NCBI RefSeq assembly: GCF_003349955.1
Contig: NZ_QLKQ01000054.1
Location: 1 to 49,904, forward strand
DNA from: Azospirillum brasilense
GTDB taxonomy: Bacteria; Pseudomonadota; Alphaproteobacteria; Azospirillales; Azospirillaceae
Direction: 5' to 3'
Length of the DNA: 49,904 nt
Part shown: positions 32,261 through 40,527 of the stretch, in pieces
How the letters are laid out: each line of letters starts with the position of its first letter
How positions within the stretch are numbered: position 1 is the stretch's first letter
Made by a program: the position numbers and the translations under genes
The notes under the pieces: generated by a model
The model's input: only the letters and a program-made list of their open reading frames with translations
The model's database searches: none
Told to the model about the DNA's origin: nothing

Positions 32261-33517
32261 ATGAGCGAACGTCCGACCTCGGGCCGCGTGCTCATCTACA
32301 GCCATGACACGTTCGGCCTCGGCCATCTCCGCCGCTGCCGGGCCATCGCTCATGCGCTGGTGGAGCGCTACGGCAACCTGTCCGTGCTGATCCTGTCCGG
32401 CTCGCCCATCGTCGGCAGCTTCGATTTCCGCACGCGGGTGGACTTCGTGCGCATCCCCGGCGTCATCAAGCTGCGCAACGGCGAATACACGGCGCTGAAC
32501 CTGCATCTGGACATCGACGAGATCCTGTCCATGCGGGCCTCGCTGATCCGCCACACGGCGGAGATCTACCAGCCCGACCTGTTCATCGTCGACAAGGAGC
32601 CGCTTGGTCTGCGCGGCGAGGTGCGGGAGACGCTGGAGCTTCTGAAGGGCCGCGGCGTGCCGCTGGTGCTCGGCCTGCGCGACGTGATGGACGAACCGGC
32701 CCTGCTCGCCCCGGAGTGGGAGCGCAAGAAGGTCCTGCCGGCGCTGGAAAACCTGTACGACGAAATCTGGGCCTACGGCCTGCCGCAGATCTGCGACCCG
32801 CTTGAGGGGATCGAAGTCCCGCAGTCGGTGCGCGACAAGATGGTCTACACCGGCTACCTGCACCGCACCGTGCCGCCGGCGGTCCCGCACGGCCCCGGCC
32901 TGCCCGACGAGCCCTACATCCTGGTCACCCCCGGCGGCGGCGGCGACGGCGAGGCGCTGGTCGACTGGGTGCTGCGCGCCTACGAGAGCGACCCCGGCAT
33001 CCCCTACCGCGCCGTGCTGGTGTTCGGCCCCTTCATGCAGCCGGACCTCCAGGCCGAGTTCCTGGCCCGCGCCGAGGCCCTGCCCAACGTCGAGGCCACC
33101 GCCTTCGAGGCGCGGATCGAGCGGCTGATGCAGGGGGCGGTGGGGGTGGTCGCCATGGGCGGCTACAACACCTTCTGCGAGATCCTGTCCTTCGACAAGA
33201 AGGCGCTGATCGTCCCGCGCGAGGTGCCGCGGCGCGAGCAGACCATCCGCGCCGCCCGCGCGCAGGAGCTGGGTCTGGTCTCCGTCCTGATGGACGACGG
33301 GGTGCGCGACGCCGCGGCGATGGCGGCGGCGCTGCGCCGGCTGCCCTGGCAGGCCCCGCCCTCCTCCGTGGTGGTGCCGGGCCTGCTGGGCGGGCTGGAG
33401 AGCGTCAACCGCCTGTCGGCGCGCTACCTGCCGGAGTCGGCCTCGGCCCCGGCCCAGGGTCCATCGCCGTTCCCTTGCGCGCCCGAACGCCAGATGGCCG
33501 CCGGGGACGCCGCGTGA
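32261..33517 (+). CDS. COG4671-type glycosyltransferase
   Basis: A 418-residue predicted glycosyltransferase. The start VLIYSHDTFGLGHLRRCRAI is the signature of COG4671 (GLGHxRR). The second half has YILVTPGGGGDGEALVDWVL (about 222), AVLVFGPFMQPD (about 248) and GVVAMGGYNTFCEILSFDKK (about 290), followed by IVPREVPRREQTIRA, the donor-binding region of GT-B enzymes. Substrates are unknown. The final 25 residues are a Pro/Ala-rich tail. It shares layout with the 27754 gene product. First gene of the plus-strand operon; the next gene begins within its stop codon (GTGA). Confidence 0.9.
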   Translation: MSERPTSGRVLIYSHDTFGLGHLRRCRAIAHALVERYGNLSVLILSGSPIVGSFDFRTRVDFVRIPGVIKLRNGEYTALNLHLDIDEILSMRASLIRHTAEIYQPDLFIVDKEPLGLRGEVRETLELLKGRGVPLVLGLRDVMDEPALLAPEWERKKVLPALENLYDEIWAYGLPQICDPLEGIEVPQSVRDKMVYTGYLHRTVPPAVPHGPGLPDEPYILVTPGGGGDGEALVDWVLRAYESDPGIPYRAVLVFGPFMQPDLQAEFLARAEALPNVEATAFEARIERLMQGAVGVVAMGGYNTFCEILSFDKKALIVPREVPRREQTIRAARAQELGLVSVLMDDGVRDAAAMAAALRRLPWQAPPSSVVVPGLLGGLESVNRLSARYLPESASAPAQGPSPFPCAPERQMAAGDAA

Positions 33518-34788
33518 CCGTTGCCGTCATCGTCAAGGGCTGGCCCCGCCTGTCGGAAACCTTCATCGCGCAGGAGATCCTGGGGCTGGAGCGGCGGGGG
33601 TTGCGTCAACTGATCGTCAGCCTGCGTCAACCGACCGACAAGGCGGTGCACGAGATGAACCGCCGCGTCACCGCCCCGGTGGCCTATCTGCCCGAATATC
33701 TGCACGACGCGCCCGGCCGCGTGTTGCGCGCCCTGACCGCGGCGCGGCGCCGTCCCGGCTGGCCGGCGGCACGGGCCGCCTGGCTGGCCGACCTACGGCG
33801 CGACCCCAGCCGCAACCGCGTCCGCCGCTTCGGCCAGGCCTGCGTGCTGGCGGCGGAACTGCCGGCGGACGTCACCTGGCTGCACACCCATTTCCTGCAC
33901 ACCCCGGCCAGCGTCGCGCGCTACGCCGCGCTGCTGACCGGCCTGCCCTGGAGCTTTTCCGCCCACGCCAAGGACATCTGGACCTCGCCCGACTGGGAGC
34001 TGCGGGACAAGCTGGCCGAGGCGCGCTGGGGCGTGACCTGCACCGCGCTCGGCCTCGACCGCCTGCGCGCCCTGGCGCCGGAGCCGCACCGCGTGGAGCT
34101 GCTCTACCATGGCCTGGACTTCAGCCGCTTCCCCGACCCGCCGGATGCGCGCCCGGCGCGCGACGGGGGCGATCCCGCCGACCCGGTGCGGCTGCTGTCG
34201 GTCGGGCGGGCGGTGGAGAAGAAGGGCTTCGACCTGCTGCTCGACGCGCTGGCCCGCCTGCCCGCCGGGCTGCACTGGCGCTGGACCCACATCGGCGGCG
34301 GCGACCGGCTGCCCGCGCTGAAGGCGCAGGCGGCGGCGCTGGGGCTGGAGGGGCGGATCGACTGGCAGGGGGCGAAGGCCCAGGACGCGGTGATCGCCCA
34401 GTACCGCCGCGCCGACCTGTTCGTCCTGCCCTGCCGCACCGCGCGCGACGGCGACCGCGACGGGCTGCCCAACGTGCTGATGGAGGCGCAGAGCCAAGGG
34501 CTGGCCTGCCTGTCCACCCGCGCCGCCGCGGTGGCGGAACTGATCGAGGACGGAGTCACCGGCACGCTGGTGGAGCCCGAGGATTCGGTGGCGCTGGCCG
34601 GCGCGCTCGAGTCGCTGCTCCGCGAGCCGGCCCGCCGGGCGGCGCTGGGCGCGGCCGGGGCCGCGCGGGTGCGGCGCGACTTCGGCAGCGACTCGGGTAT
34701 CGACCGGCTGCACGACCGCTTCACAACCAAAAATGGCAAAACGCCCCTTCCATCCTTCGGAGGATGCTGTGCATTGCACGGCGGCTGA
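33514..34788 (+). CDS. GT4-family glycosyltransferase
   Basis: A 424-residue family 4 (GT-B) glycosyltransferase. The N-terminal VAVIVKGWPRLSETFIAQEI is typical of colanic-acid-type and related GT4 enzymes; WLHTHFLHTPASVARYA and WSFSAHAKDIWTS follow near 125-155. The donor half has LLSVGRAVEKKGFDLLLDAL (about 228) and the E-x7-E region in DGLPNVLMEAQSQGLACLST (about 323). Cytoplasmic, adding a sugar from a nucleotide-sugar to a lipid-linked or other acceptor. GTG at 33514 overlaps the previous stop (GTGA) and gives the family N terminus; the longer frame is rejected. Confidence 0.92.
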   Translation: MTVAVIVKGWPRLSETFIAQEILGLERRGLRQLIVSLRQPTDKAVHEMNRRVTAPVAYLPEYLHDAPGRVLRALTAARRRPGWPAARAAWLADLRRDPSRNRVRRFGQACVLAAELPADVTWLHTHFLHTPASVARYAALLTGLPWSFSAHAKDIWTSPDWELRDKLAEARWGVTCTALGLDRLRALAPEPHRVELLYHGLDFSRFPDPPDARPARDGGDPADPVRLLSVGRAVEKKGFDLLLDALARLPAGLHWRWTHIGGGDRLPALKAQAAALGLEGRIDWQGAKAQDAVIAQYRRADLFVLPCRTARDGDRDGLPNVLMEAQSQGLACLSTRAAAVAELIEDGVTGTLVEPEDSVALAGALESLLREPARRAALGAAGAARVRRDFGSDSGIDRLHDRFTTKNGKTPLPSFGGCCALHGG

Positions 34789-34829
34789 CGACGGGATAGA
34801 GTGCGGCTTTGCTCCACCTTTGCGACGTC

Positions 34830-35810
34830 ATGTCGAGTCTGTACAGCTCTTCCGAACCGGATACCCTTTCCTTTATCGACTTCGACGACGACAGGGACGC
34901 CGTGGCCACCAGCCACGAGCTGTCGCTGACGCGCAGCAAGCTGGGCGACATGCTCGACCTGCTGCCCGCCGGGCTGCTGATCCATCAGGAAATGGGCATC
35001 GTCTTCGCCAACCAGGAAGCCGCGCGCATCCTGGGCCAGAGCGGCGACGCCCTGGTCGGGCGCCATTTCCTGGACTTCGTCGAGGAAACGGGCATCGACG
35101 ACCAGCGGGACGCCTTCCTGCGCTGCCTGCGCCAGCGGGAGCTGGTGCGGTCCCAGGACGGGGTGACGGTGTCCACCGACGGGCGGCGCACCTGCGTCCA
35201 GGTCAGCATGTCGCCCCTGCCCTGGGACGGGCTGCCGGTCATCTACGTCCTGATCAACGACGTGACAGCGCTGAAGGAGTCGGAGGAGCGGCTGCGCCGG
35301 CTCTCGATCACCGACCCGCTGACCGGCGTGTCCAACCGCCGCCACTTCGTCGAGGCGGCGGAGCAGGAGCTGGCCCGCGCCCGCCGCCACGGCTGGCCGG
35401 TCACGCTGCTGATGCTCGACCTCGACCACTTCAAGAGCATCAACGACACCCACGGCCACGCGGTGGGGGACGAGGCGCTGCGCGCCTTCACCGCCGCCGG
35501 ACGCGCCCTGCTGCGGGAGAACGACCTTCTGGGCCGCACCGGCGGCGAGGAGTTCGCCATCCTGCTGCCGGAGACCGACATCGCCGGGGCGCGCATGGTG
35601 GCGGAGCGCATCCGCCGCCGCACGGCGGAACTCGCCGTCCCGGCGGGGGGCGAGACGGTGCGCTTCACCGTGTCGATCGGCGTGGCCTGCTGCGCGGCCG
35701 GGACGCGCGACGTGGACGCCATGCTGTCCAGCGCGGACGAGGCGCTGTACCGCGCCAAGGCCGCCGGACGGAACCGGGTCGTCTGCGCGCGGGAACCGAC
35801 CCCGTTCTGA
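34830..35810 (+). CDS. PAS-GGDEF diguanylate cyclase
   Basis: A 326-residue soluble protein. A PAS domain (about 40-150; DMLDLLPAGLLIHQEMGIVF, ARILGQSGDALVGRHFLDF) is joined by a short helix to a GGDEF domain (about 158-320; LSITDPLTGVSNRRHF). The active-site motif is GGEEF, intact, and RxxD (REND) lies exactly five residues before it, so a product-inhibition I-site is present. It should make cyclic di-GMP. Being 41 nt after a glycosyltransferase gene, it may control this glycan locus (inference). The ATG at 34830 is chosen over a TTG at 34809; neither has a strong ribosome-binding site. Confidence 0.92.
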   Translation: MSSLYSSSEPDTLSFIDFDDDRDAVATSHELSLTRSKLGDMLDLLPAGLLIHQEMGIVFANQEAARILGQSGDALVGRHFLDFVEETGIDDQRDAFLRCLRQRELVRSQDGVTVSTDGRRTCVQVSMSPLPWDGLPVIYVLINDVTALKESEERLRRLSITDPLTGVSNRRHFVEAAEQELARARRHGWPVTLLMLDLDHFKSINDTHGHAVGDEALRAFTAAGRALLRENDLLGRTGGEEFAILLPETDIAGARMVAERIRRRTAELAVPAGGETVRFTVSIGVACCAAGTRDVDAMLSSADEALYRAKAAGRNRVVCAREPTPF

Positions 35811-35841
35811 GCCTCCTCTTCCTCATGACGCCGGGGCCGCG

Positions 35842-36789
35842 ATGCGCATCGCCTTCTACGCCCCGCTGAAATCCCCGACCCACCCGGTGCCCTCGGGCGA
35901 CCGGCGCATGGCCCGGCTGCTGATGGCCGCGCTGGAGGGGGCCGGGCACGCGGTGACGCTGGCCTGCCGGTTGCGCAGCTGGGACGACGGGCGCCGCCCG
36001 GGCCGGGCGGAGCGTCTGGCGGCGCTGGGGGCGCGCTGCGCCGACCGCCTGACGGCGCGCTGGCGGGACGACCCGCCGGACCTCTGGTTCACCTATCACC
36101 TGTACCACAAGGCGCCGGACTGGATCGGCCCGGCGGTCAGCCGCCGTTTCGGCATTCCCTATGTGGTGGCGGAGGCGTCCTTCGCGGCCAAGCGGGCCAC
36201 CGGCCCCTTCGCCGCCGGCCACCGCGCCGCCGAGGCGGCGATCCGGCAGGCTGCCGCCGTGGTCAACCTCGCCGGCCACGACGCCGAAGGGGTTTTGCCG
36301 CTGCTCCGGTCGCCGGACCGGCTGGTGCGGCTGCGGCCTTTCCTCGACACGCGCCCCTTCGCCGCGGCCGCCGCGGAGCGTGACCGGCACCGGGCGGCGC
36401 TGGCCGAGCGTTACGGTCTGGACCCGGACGTTCCGTGGCTGCTGGCCGTCGGCATGATGCGCGGCGGCGACAAGGAGCGTTCGTACGAGATTTTGGCCGA
36501 AGCCCTCTCTCCCTCCCCCGCCCAGCTCTCGCGCAAACCAGAGGTTTGCGCTGACGCGGCAGGCGGACCTCCGGTCCGCCGAGAGCGGGGGAGGGCCGGG
36601 GTGGGGGCAACGCGTTCCTACGCGCTGCCCACCGTCGGCCCCCTCAGCCGCTCGACCGCCTGGGTGACAATTTCATGCAGTCCCTCGCCGCCGGCGCTGC
36701 TGTGCTCCAGCAGGCGCTGGCGCATGCGCGGTTCCCAGAAGGCGCGGATGTGGCCGGCGGTTTCGATCACCGCCTCATCCTGCGGGTAG
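35842..36789 (+). CDS. Truncated GT4-like glycosyltransferase (N-domain only)
   Basis: The first 220 residues look like the N-domain and the start of the donor domain of a GT-B glycosyltransferase: MRIAFYAPLKSPTHPVPSGD, RRFGIPYVVAEASFAAKRA, VRLRPFLDTRPF, WLLAVGMMRGGDKERSYEIL. After LAEAL (about residue 220) the frame enters a palindromic repeat (36504-36607) and then runs 172 nt antisense over fdsD to a chance stop at 36789. The C-terminal donor-binding domain, normally about 150 residues more, is missing. The gene is therefore probably a remnant, broken at the repeat; the real coding part ends near 36503. It follows the diguanylate cyclase gene by 31 nt. Confidence 0.72.
   Translation: MRIAFYAPLKSPTHPVPSGDRRMARLLMAALEGAGHAVTLACRLRSWDDGRRPGRAERLAALGARCADRLTARWRDDPPDLWFTYHLYHKAPDWIGPAVSRRFGIPYVVAEASFAAKRATGPFAAGHRAAEAAIRQAAAVVNLAGHDAEGVLPLLRSPDRLVRLRPFLDTRPFAAAAAERDRHRAALAERYGLDPDVPWLLAVGMMRGGDKERSYEILAEALSPSPAQLSRKPEVCADAAGGPPVRRERGRAGVGATRSYALPTVGPLSRSTAWVTISCSPSPPALLCSSRRWRMRGSQKARMWPAVSITASSCG
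36504..36607. repeat. Multi-hairpin palindromic repeat at the glycosyltransferase break point
   Basis: Two perfect inner hairpins, GCGCAAACC/GGTTTGCGC (36531-36551) and GGCGGACC/GGTCCGCC (36562-36580), sit inside a pair of outer complementary arms (CCCTCCCCCGC and CTCTC with GAGAGC and GGGGGAGGG). The element differs from the 24126/27577 family. It occupies the junction between the truncated glycosyltransferase and fdsD and could also act as a bidirectional terminator for the convergent genes. Confidence 0.85.
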
Positions 36790-36848
36790 GACTGGAAATA
36801 GCTGGCGATCTGATTCGCCATGCGGACGAGTTCGCGTGTGGTGTCCAT
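36618..36848 (-). CDS. fdsD: NAD-dependent formate dehydrogenase delta subunit
   Basis: A 76-residue protein, the usual size for FdsD, the small subunit needed for assembly or activity of soluble molybdenum formate dehydrogenases. MANQIASYFQSYP, DEAVIETAGHIRAFWEPRMR and the final AVERLRG match the family pattern, in which the central HIRxFWxPRM is conserved. It is the last gene of fdsG-fdsB-fdsA-fdhD-fdsD, 29 nt after fdhD. GGGAG precedes the ATG. Confidence 0.92.
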   Translation of the reverse strand: MDTTRELVRMANQIASYFQSYPQDEAVIETAGHIRAFWEPRMRQRLLEHSSAGGEGLHEIVTQAVERLRGPTVGSA

Positions 36849-36877
36849 GGGTCGGCTCCCGGTAAGACTGTTTTTTG

Positions 36878-37663
36878 TCAACGGAACAGCATGACGCCGT
36901 TGCCGCGCGCGCGGGCGGCCAGGGTCATGCCGGCGGCGCGGGCGAGCTTCAGCGCCAGCGCCGTGGGGGCGGAGATGGTGGCGAGCATGGGGATGCCGAT
37001 GGTCGCGGCCTTCTGAACCAGCTCGAAGCTGCAGCGGCTGCTCATCACCGCGAAGCCGCCGGACGGGTCGATGCCCGCGCGGGCCAGCGCGCCGGCCAGC
37101 TTGTCGAGCGCGTTGTGCCGCCCGACGTCCTCCCGCGCCATCACGATGCGCCCGTCCGGCCCGGCCCAGGCCGCCGCGTGCAGGGACTTGTTGGCGCGGT
37201 TCATCGGCTGGTGGTCGGGCAGGGCGGTGAAGGCGGCGGCCACCGCCTCCACCGACGGGGTGAAGCCCGCCGTGACCCGCGGCGGCTCGCGCACGGCGTT
37301 GGCGAGGCTGTCGATCCCGCACAGGCCGCAGCCGCTCCGCCCTTCCATGGACCGGCGGCGGAGCGAACCGCGCAGAAGACGCAGCGGGTCCGCCTCGATG
37401 GACAGGACGATGCCGTCCTCCACCGGGCGGACCTCGATGCGGTCGATGTCGGCGGCGCTGCCGACGATTTCCTCGCACAGGCTGAAGCCCAGCGCGAAGT
37501 CCTCCAGATCGGCGGGCGTCGCCATCATCACGGCGTGGGAGCGTCCGTTGTATTCGAACGCCACCGGGGTCTCCTCGGCGACCAGCCACGTCACGTCAGC
37601 CTGATTGGCCGCTTCCGGAAAACCGGTGCCGCTGGCCGGCAGGGAATGGGCGTGGGTGAGCAT
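36878..37663 (-). CDS. fdhD: Formate dehydrogenase accessory sulfurtransferase FdhD
   Basis: A 261-residue FdhD (FdsC) protein, which passes sulfur from a cysteine desulfurase to the molybdenum bis-PGD cofactor before insertion into FdsA. The essential Cys pair is CGLC in GRSGCGLCGIDSLANA (about 135); VMMATPADLEDFALGFSLCE (about 46), EDVGRHNALDKLAGA (about 190) and SSRCSFELVQKAATIGIPML (about 222) are family blocks. It lies 28 nt after fdsA and 29 nt before fdsD. Confidence 0.95.
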   Translation of the reverse strand: MLTHAHSLPASGTGFPEAANQADVTWLVAEETPVAFEYNGRSHAVMMATPADLEDFALGFSLCEEIVGSAADIDRIEVRPVEDGIVLSIEADPLRLLRGSLRRRSMEGRSGCGLCGIDSLANAVREPPRVTAGFTPSVEAVAAAFTALPDHQPMNRANKSLHAAAWAGPDGRIVMAREDVGRHNALDKLAGALARAGIDPSGGFAVMSSRCSFELVQKAATIGIPMLATISAPTALALKLARAAGMTLAARARGNGVMLFR

Positions 37664-37691
37664 GGCTGGTCCTCCGCTGCGCGTTGCCGCT

Positions 37692-40508
37692 TTACTCCGC
37701 CGCCACTTCCACCAGGTCGCCGCGGCGGATCTGCCAATCGGACGGGTGGTTGCTCAGCGTCACCTGCACCGCGGTCACCTTGTATTCGGGGCAGTTGGTG
37801 GCCCAATCCGAATTCTCGGTGGTGACCACGTTGGCGCCCGTCACCGGGTGGTGGAAGGTGGTGTAGACCACCCCCTGCGGCATCCGGTCGGAGATGCGCG
37901 CCCGCAGCGTGGTGGCGCCGATGCGGCTGGCGATGGACACCAGATCGCCGTCGCGGATGCCCCGCTCCTCGGCGTCGTGGGCGTGGACCTCCAGGATGTC
38001 CTCCGGGTGCCACGCCACGTTGGCGGTGCGGCGGGTCTGGGCGCCGACGTTGTAGTGACTGAGGATGCGGCCCGTCGTCAGGATCAGCGGGTAGAAGCGC
38101 GAGGCGCGCTCCTCCGTCGGCACATACTCGGTGATCATGAAGCGGCCCTGGCCGCGGACGAAGCCGTCGGCGTGCATGATCGGCGTGCCGACCGACTCCT
38201 CGTCGGTGCAGGGCCACTGCACGCTGCCCACCCGGTCCAGCTTCTCGAAGCTGACGCCGGAGAAGGTCGGGGTCAGGCGGGCGATCTCGTCCATGATCTG
38301 CGCGCCGCTGCGGTAGAACATGGGATAGCCCATGGCGGTGGCCAGATCGCAGACGACCTCCCATTCCTGCTTGCCGGTCTTGGACGGCATCACCGGGCGG
38401 ACGCGGTTGATGCGGCGCTCGGCGTTGGTGAAGGTGCCGTCCTTCTCCAGGAAGGAGGTGCCGGGCAGGAAGACGTGGGCGAAGGCCGCGGTCTCGTTCA
38501 GGAACAGGTCCTGCACCACGACGATCTCCATGGCCCGCAAGGCGGCGAACACATGCTGGGTGTTCGGGTCGGACTGGGCGATGTCCTCGCCCTGGACGAA
38601 CAGGCCCATGAAGGTGCCGTCCACCGCGGAGTCGAACATGTTGGGGATGCGCAGGCCCGGCTCGGGGTCGAGCGCCGCGTTCCACACCTCCTCGAACTGC
38701 TGGCGGACCACGTCGTCGGAGACGTGGCGGTAGCCGGTCAGCTCGTGCGGGAAGGAGCCCATGTCGCACGAGCCCTGGACGTTGTTCTGGCCGCGCAGCG
38801 GGTTCACGCCGACGCCGTCACGCCCGATGTTGCCGGTCGCCATGGCGAGGTTCGCCATGCCCATCACGGCGGTCGAGCCCTGGCTGTGCTCGGTCACGCC
38901 CAGGCCGTAATAGATCGCCGCGTTGCCGCCGGTGGCGTAGAGCCGGGCCGCCGCGCGCATCTCCGCCGCCGGGATGCCGGTGTACTGCTCGGTGTTTTCC
39001 GGGGAGTGGCGCGGGTCGCGGACGAAGGCTTCCCAACGGGCGAACTCCATCGGGTCGCAACGGTCGGCCACGAAATTGCGATCGACCAGCTCCTCGGTCA
39101 CGATCACATGGGCCAGTGCGTTCATCGCGGCGACGTTGGTGCCGGGGCGGAGCTGGAGGTGGTGCGTGGCCGAGACGTGCGGGCTGCGCACGAGGTCGAT
39201 GCGGCGCGGGTCGATGACGATCAGCTTGGCGCCCTGGCGCAGCCGCTTCTTCATGCGGGAGCCGAAGACCGGGTGGCCGTCCGTCGGGTTGGCGCCGATG
39301 ACCAGGATCACGTCGGACTTGTCGACGCTCTTGAAGTCCTGCGTGCCGGCGGAGGTCCCGAAGGTCTGCTTCAGGCCGTAGCCGGTCGGGGAGTGGCAGA
39401 CGCGGGCGCAGGTGTCGACGTTGTTGTTGCCGAAGGCGGCGCGGATCATCTTCTGGACGACATACACCTCCTCGTTCGTGCAACGGGACGAGGTGATGCC
39501 GCCGATGGAGCCGCGGCCGTGTTTCTGCTGGACCGCGCGCAGGCGGGTGGCGGCGTAGGTGATCGCCTCCTCCCAGGACACGACGCGCCACGGATCGTCG
39601 ATGCTCTCGCGGATCATCGGCTGCGTCTGGCGGTCGGCGTGGGTGGCGTAGCCCCAGGCGAAGCGGCCCTTGACGCAGGAATGGCCCTCGTTGGCGCCGC
39701 CGTCCTTGTGGGGGACCATGCGGACCACGGTGGTGCCCTTCATCTCCGCCTTGAAGGAGCAGCCGACGCCGCAATAGGCGCAGGTGGTGATGACACTGTG
39801 CTCCGGCTGGCCCAGCTCGATCAGCGACTTCTCGGTCAGGGTGGCGGTCGGGCAGGCCTGGACGCAGGCGCCGCAGGACACGCACTCGCTGTCCATGAAC
39901 TGTTCGAGCGCGCCCGGCGACACCTTGCTGTCGAAGCCGCGCCCGTCGATGGTCAGGGCGAAGGTGCCCTGGACCTCGCCGCAGGCCCGCACGCAGCGCG
40001 AGCAGACGATGCACTTCGACGGGTCGAAGGTGAAGTAGGGGTTGCTCTCGTCCTTCACGGCGGCGCGGTGGTTCTCACCCTCGTAGCCGTAGCGGACGTT
40101 GCGCAGGCCGACCGCGCCGGCCATGTCCTGAAGCTCGCAATTGCCGTTGGTCGGGCAGGTCAGGCAATCCAGCGGGTGGTCGGAGATGTACAGCTCCATC
40201 ACGCCGCGGCGCAGCCGGCCCAGACGCTCGTTCTGGGTGTGCACCTTCATGCCCGGGGCGACCGGCGTGGTGCAGGAGGCCGGCGTGCCGCGCCGTCCCT
40301 CGATCTCCACCATGCACAGGCGGCAGGAGCCATAGGCGTCCAGCATGTCGGTGGCGCACAGCTTCGGGACGGTGATGCCGGCTTCCATCGCCGCGCGCAT
40401 CACCGAGGTGCCTTCCGGCACGGTCACCGTGCGGCCGTCGATGTCCAGCGTCACCATGGTGGCGGACTCGCGGGCCGGGGTGCCGTAATCGATGTCTTGG
40501 ATGGACAT
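37692..40508 (-). CDS. fdsA: NAD-dependent formate dehydrogenase alpha subunit (Mo-bisPGD)
   Basis: The 938-residue catalytic subunit oxidises formate to CO2 at a molybdenum bis-PGD centre in the cytoplasm and hands electrons to FdsB. Cofactor sites in order: [2Fe-2S] C51, C62, C65, C79; His-ligated [4Fe-4S] H111, C115, C118, C124; two ferredoxin-type clusters (C166, C169, C172, C176 and C209, C212, C215, C219); the proximal cluster C243, C246, C250, C278; and the catalytic pair C371-H372 in ARVCHSPTGYG. Cys rather than selenocysteine is used. The C-terminal domain (LILTTGRILSHYN, TFHHPVTGANVVT) binds the pterin. All expected ligands are present. Confidence 0.98.
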   Translation of the reverse strand: MSIQDIDYGTPARESATMVTLDIDGRTVTVPEGTSVMRAAMEAGITVPKLCATDMLDAYGSCRLCMVEIEGRRGTPASCTTPVAPGMKVHTQNERLGRLRRGVMELYISDHPLDCLTCPTNGNCELQDMAGAVGLRNVRYGYEGENHRAAVKDESNPYFTFDPSKCIVCSRCVRACGEVQGTFALTIDGRGFDSKVSPGALEQFMDSECVSCGACVQACPTATLTEKSLIELGQPEHSVITTCAYCGVGCSFKAEMKGTTVVRMVPHKDGGANEGHSCVKGRFAWGYATHADRQTQPMIRESIDDPWRVVSWEEAITYAATRLRAVQQKHGRGSIGGITSSRCTNEEVYVVQKMIRAAFGNNNVDTCARVCHSPTGYGLKQTFGTSAGTQDFKSVDKSDVILVIGANPTDGHPVFGSRMKKRLRQGAKLIVIDPRRIDLVRSPHVSATHHLQLRPGTNVAAMNALAHVIVTEELVDRNFVADRCDPMEFARWEAFVRDPRHSPENTEQYTGIPAAEMRAAARLYATGGNAAIYYGLGVTEHSQGSTAVMGMANLAMATGNIGRDGVGVNPLRGQNNVQGSCDMGSFPHELTGYRHVSDDVVRQQFEEVWNAALDPEPGLRIPNMFDSAVDGTFMGLFVQGEDIAQSDPNTQHVFAALRAMEIVVVQDLFLNETAAFAHVFLPGTSFLEKDGTFTNAERRINRVRPVMPSKTGKQEWEVVCDLATAMGYPMFYRSGAQIMDEIARLTPTFSGVSFEKLDRVGSVQWPCTDEESVGTPIMHADGFVRGQGRFMITEYVPTEERASRFYPLILTTGRILSHYNVGAQTRRTANVAWHPEDILEVHAHDAEERGIRDGDLVSIASRIGATTLRARISDRMPQGVVYTTFHHPVTGANVVTTENSDWATNCPEYKVTAVQVTLSNHPSDWQIRRGDLVEVAAE

Positions 40509-40527
40509 GGGGTCTGGTCCTTTCCGC

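Noticed and set aside
36504..36607. Possible tRNA or structured RNA gene because of the hairpins
   Set aside because: No cloverleaf, anticodon arm or conserved T-loop can be drawn; the stacked palindromes fit a repeat element or bidirectional terminator better.
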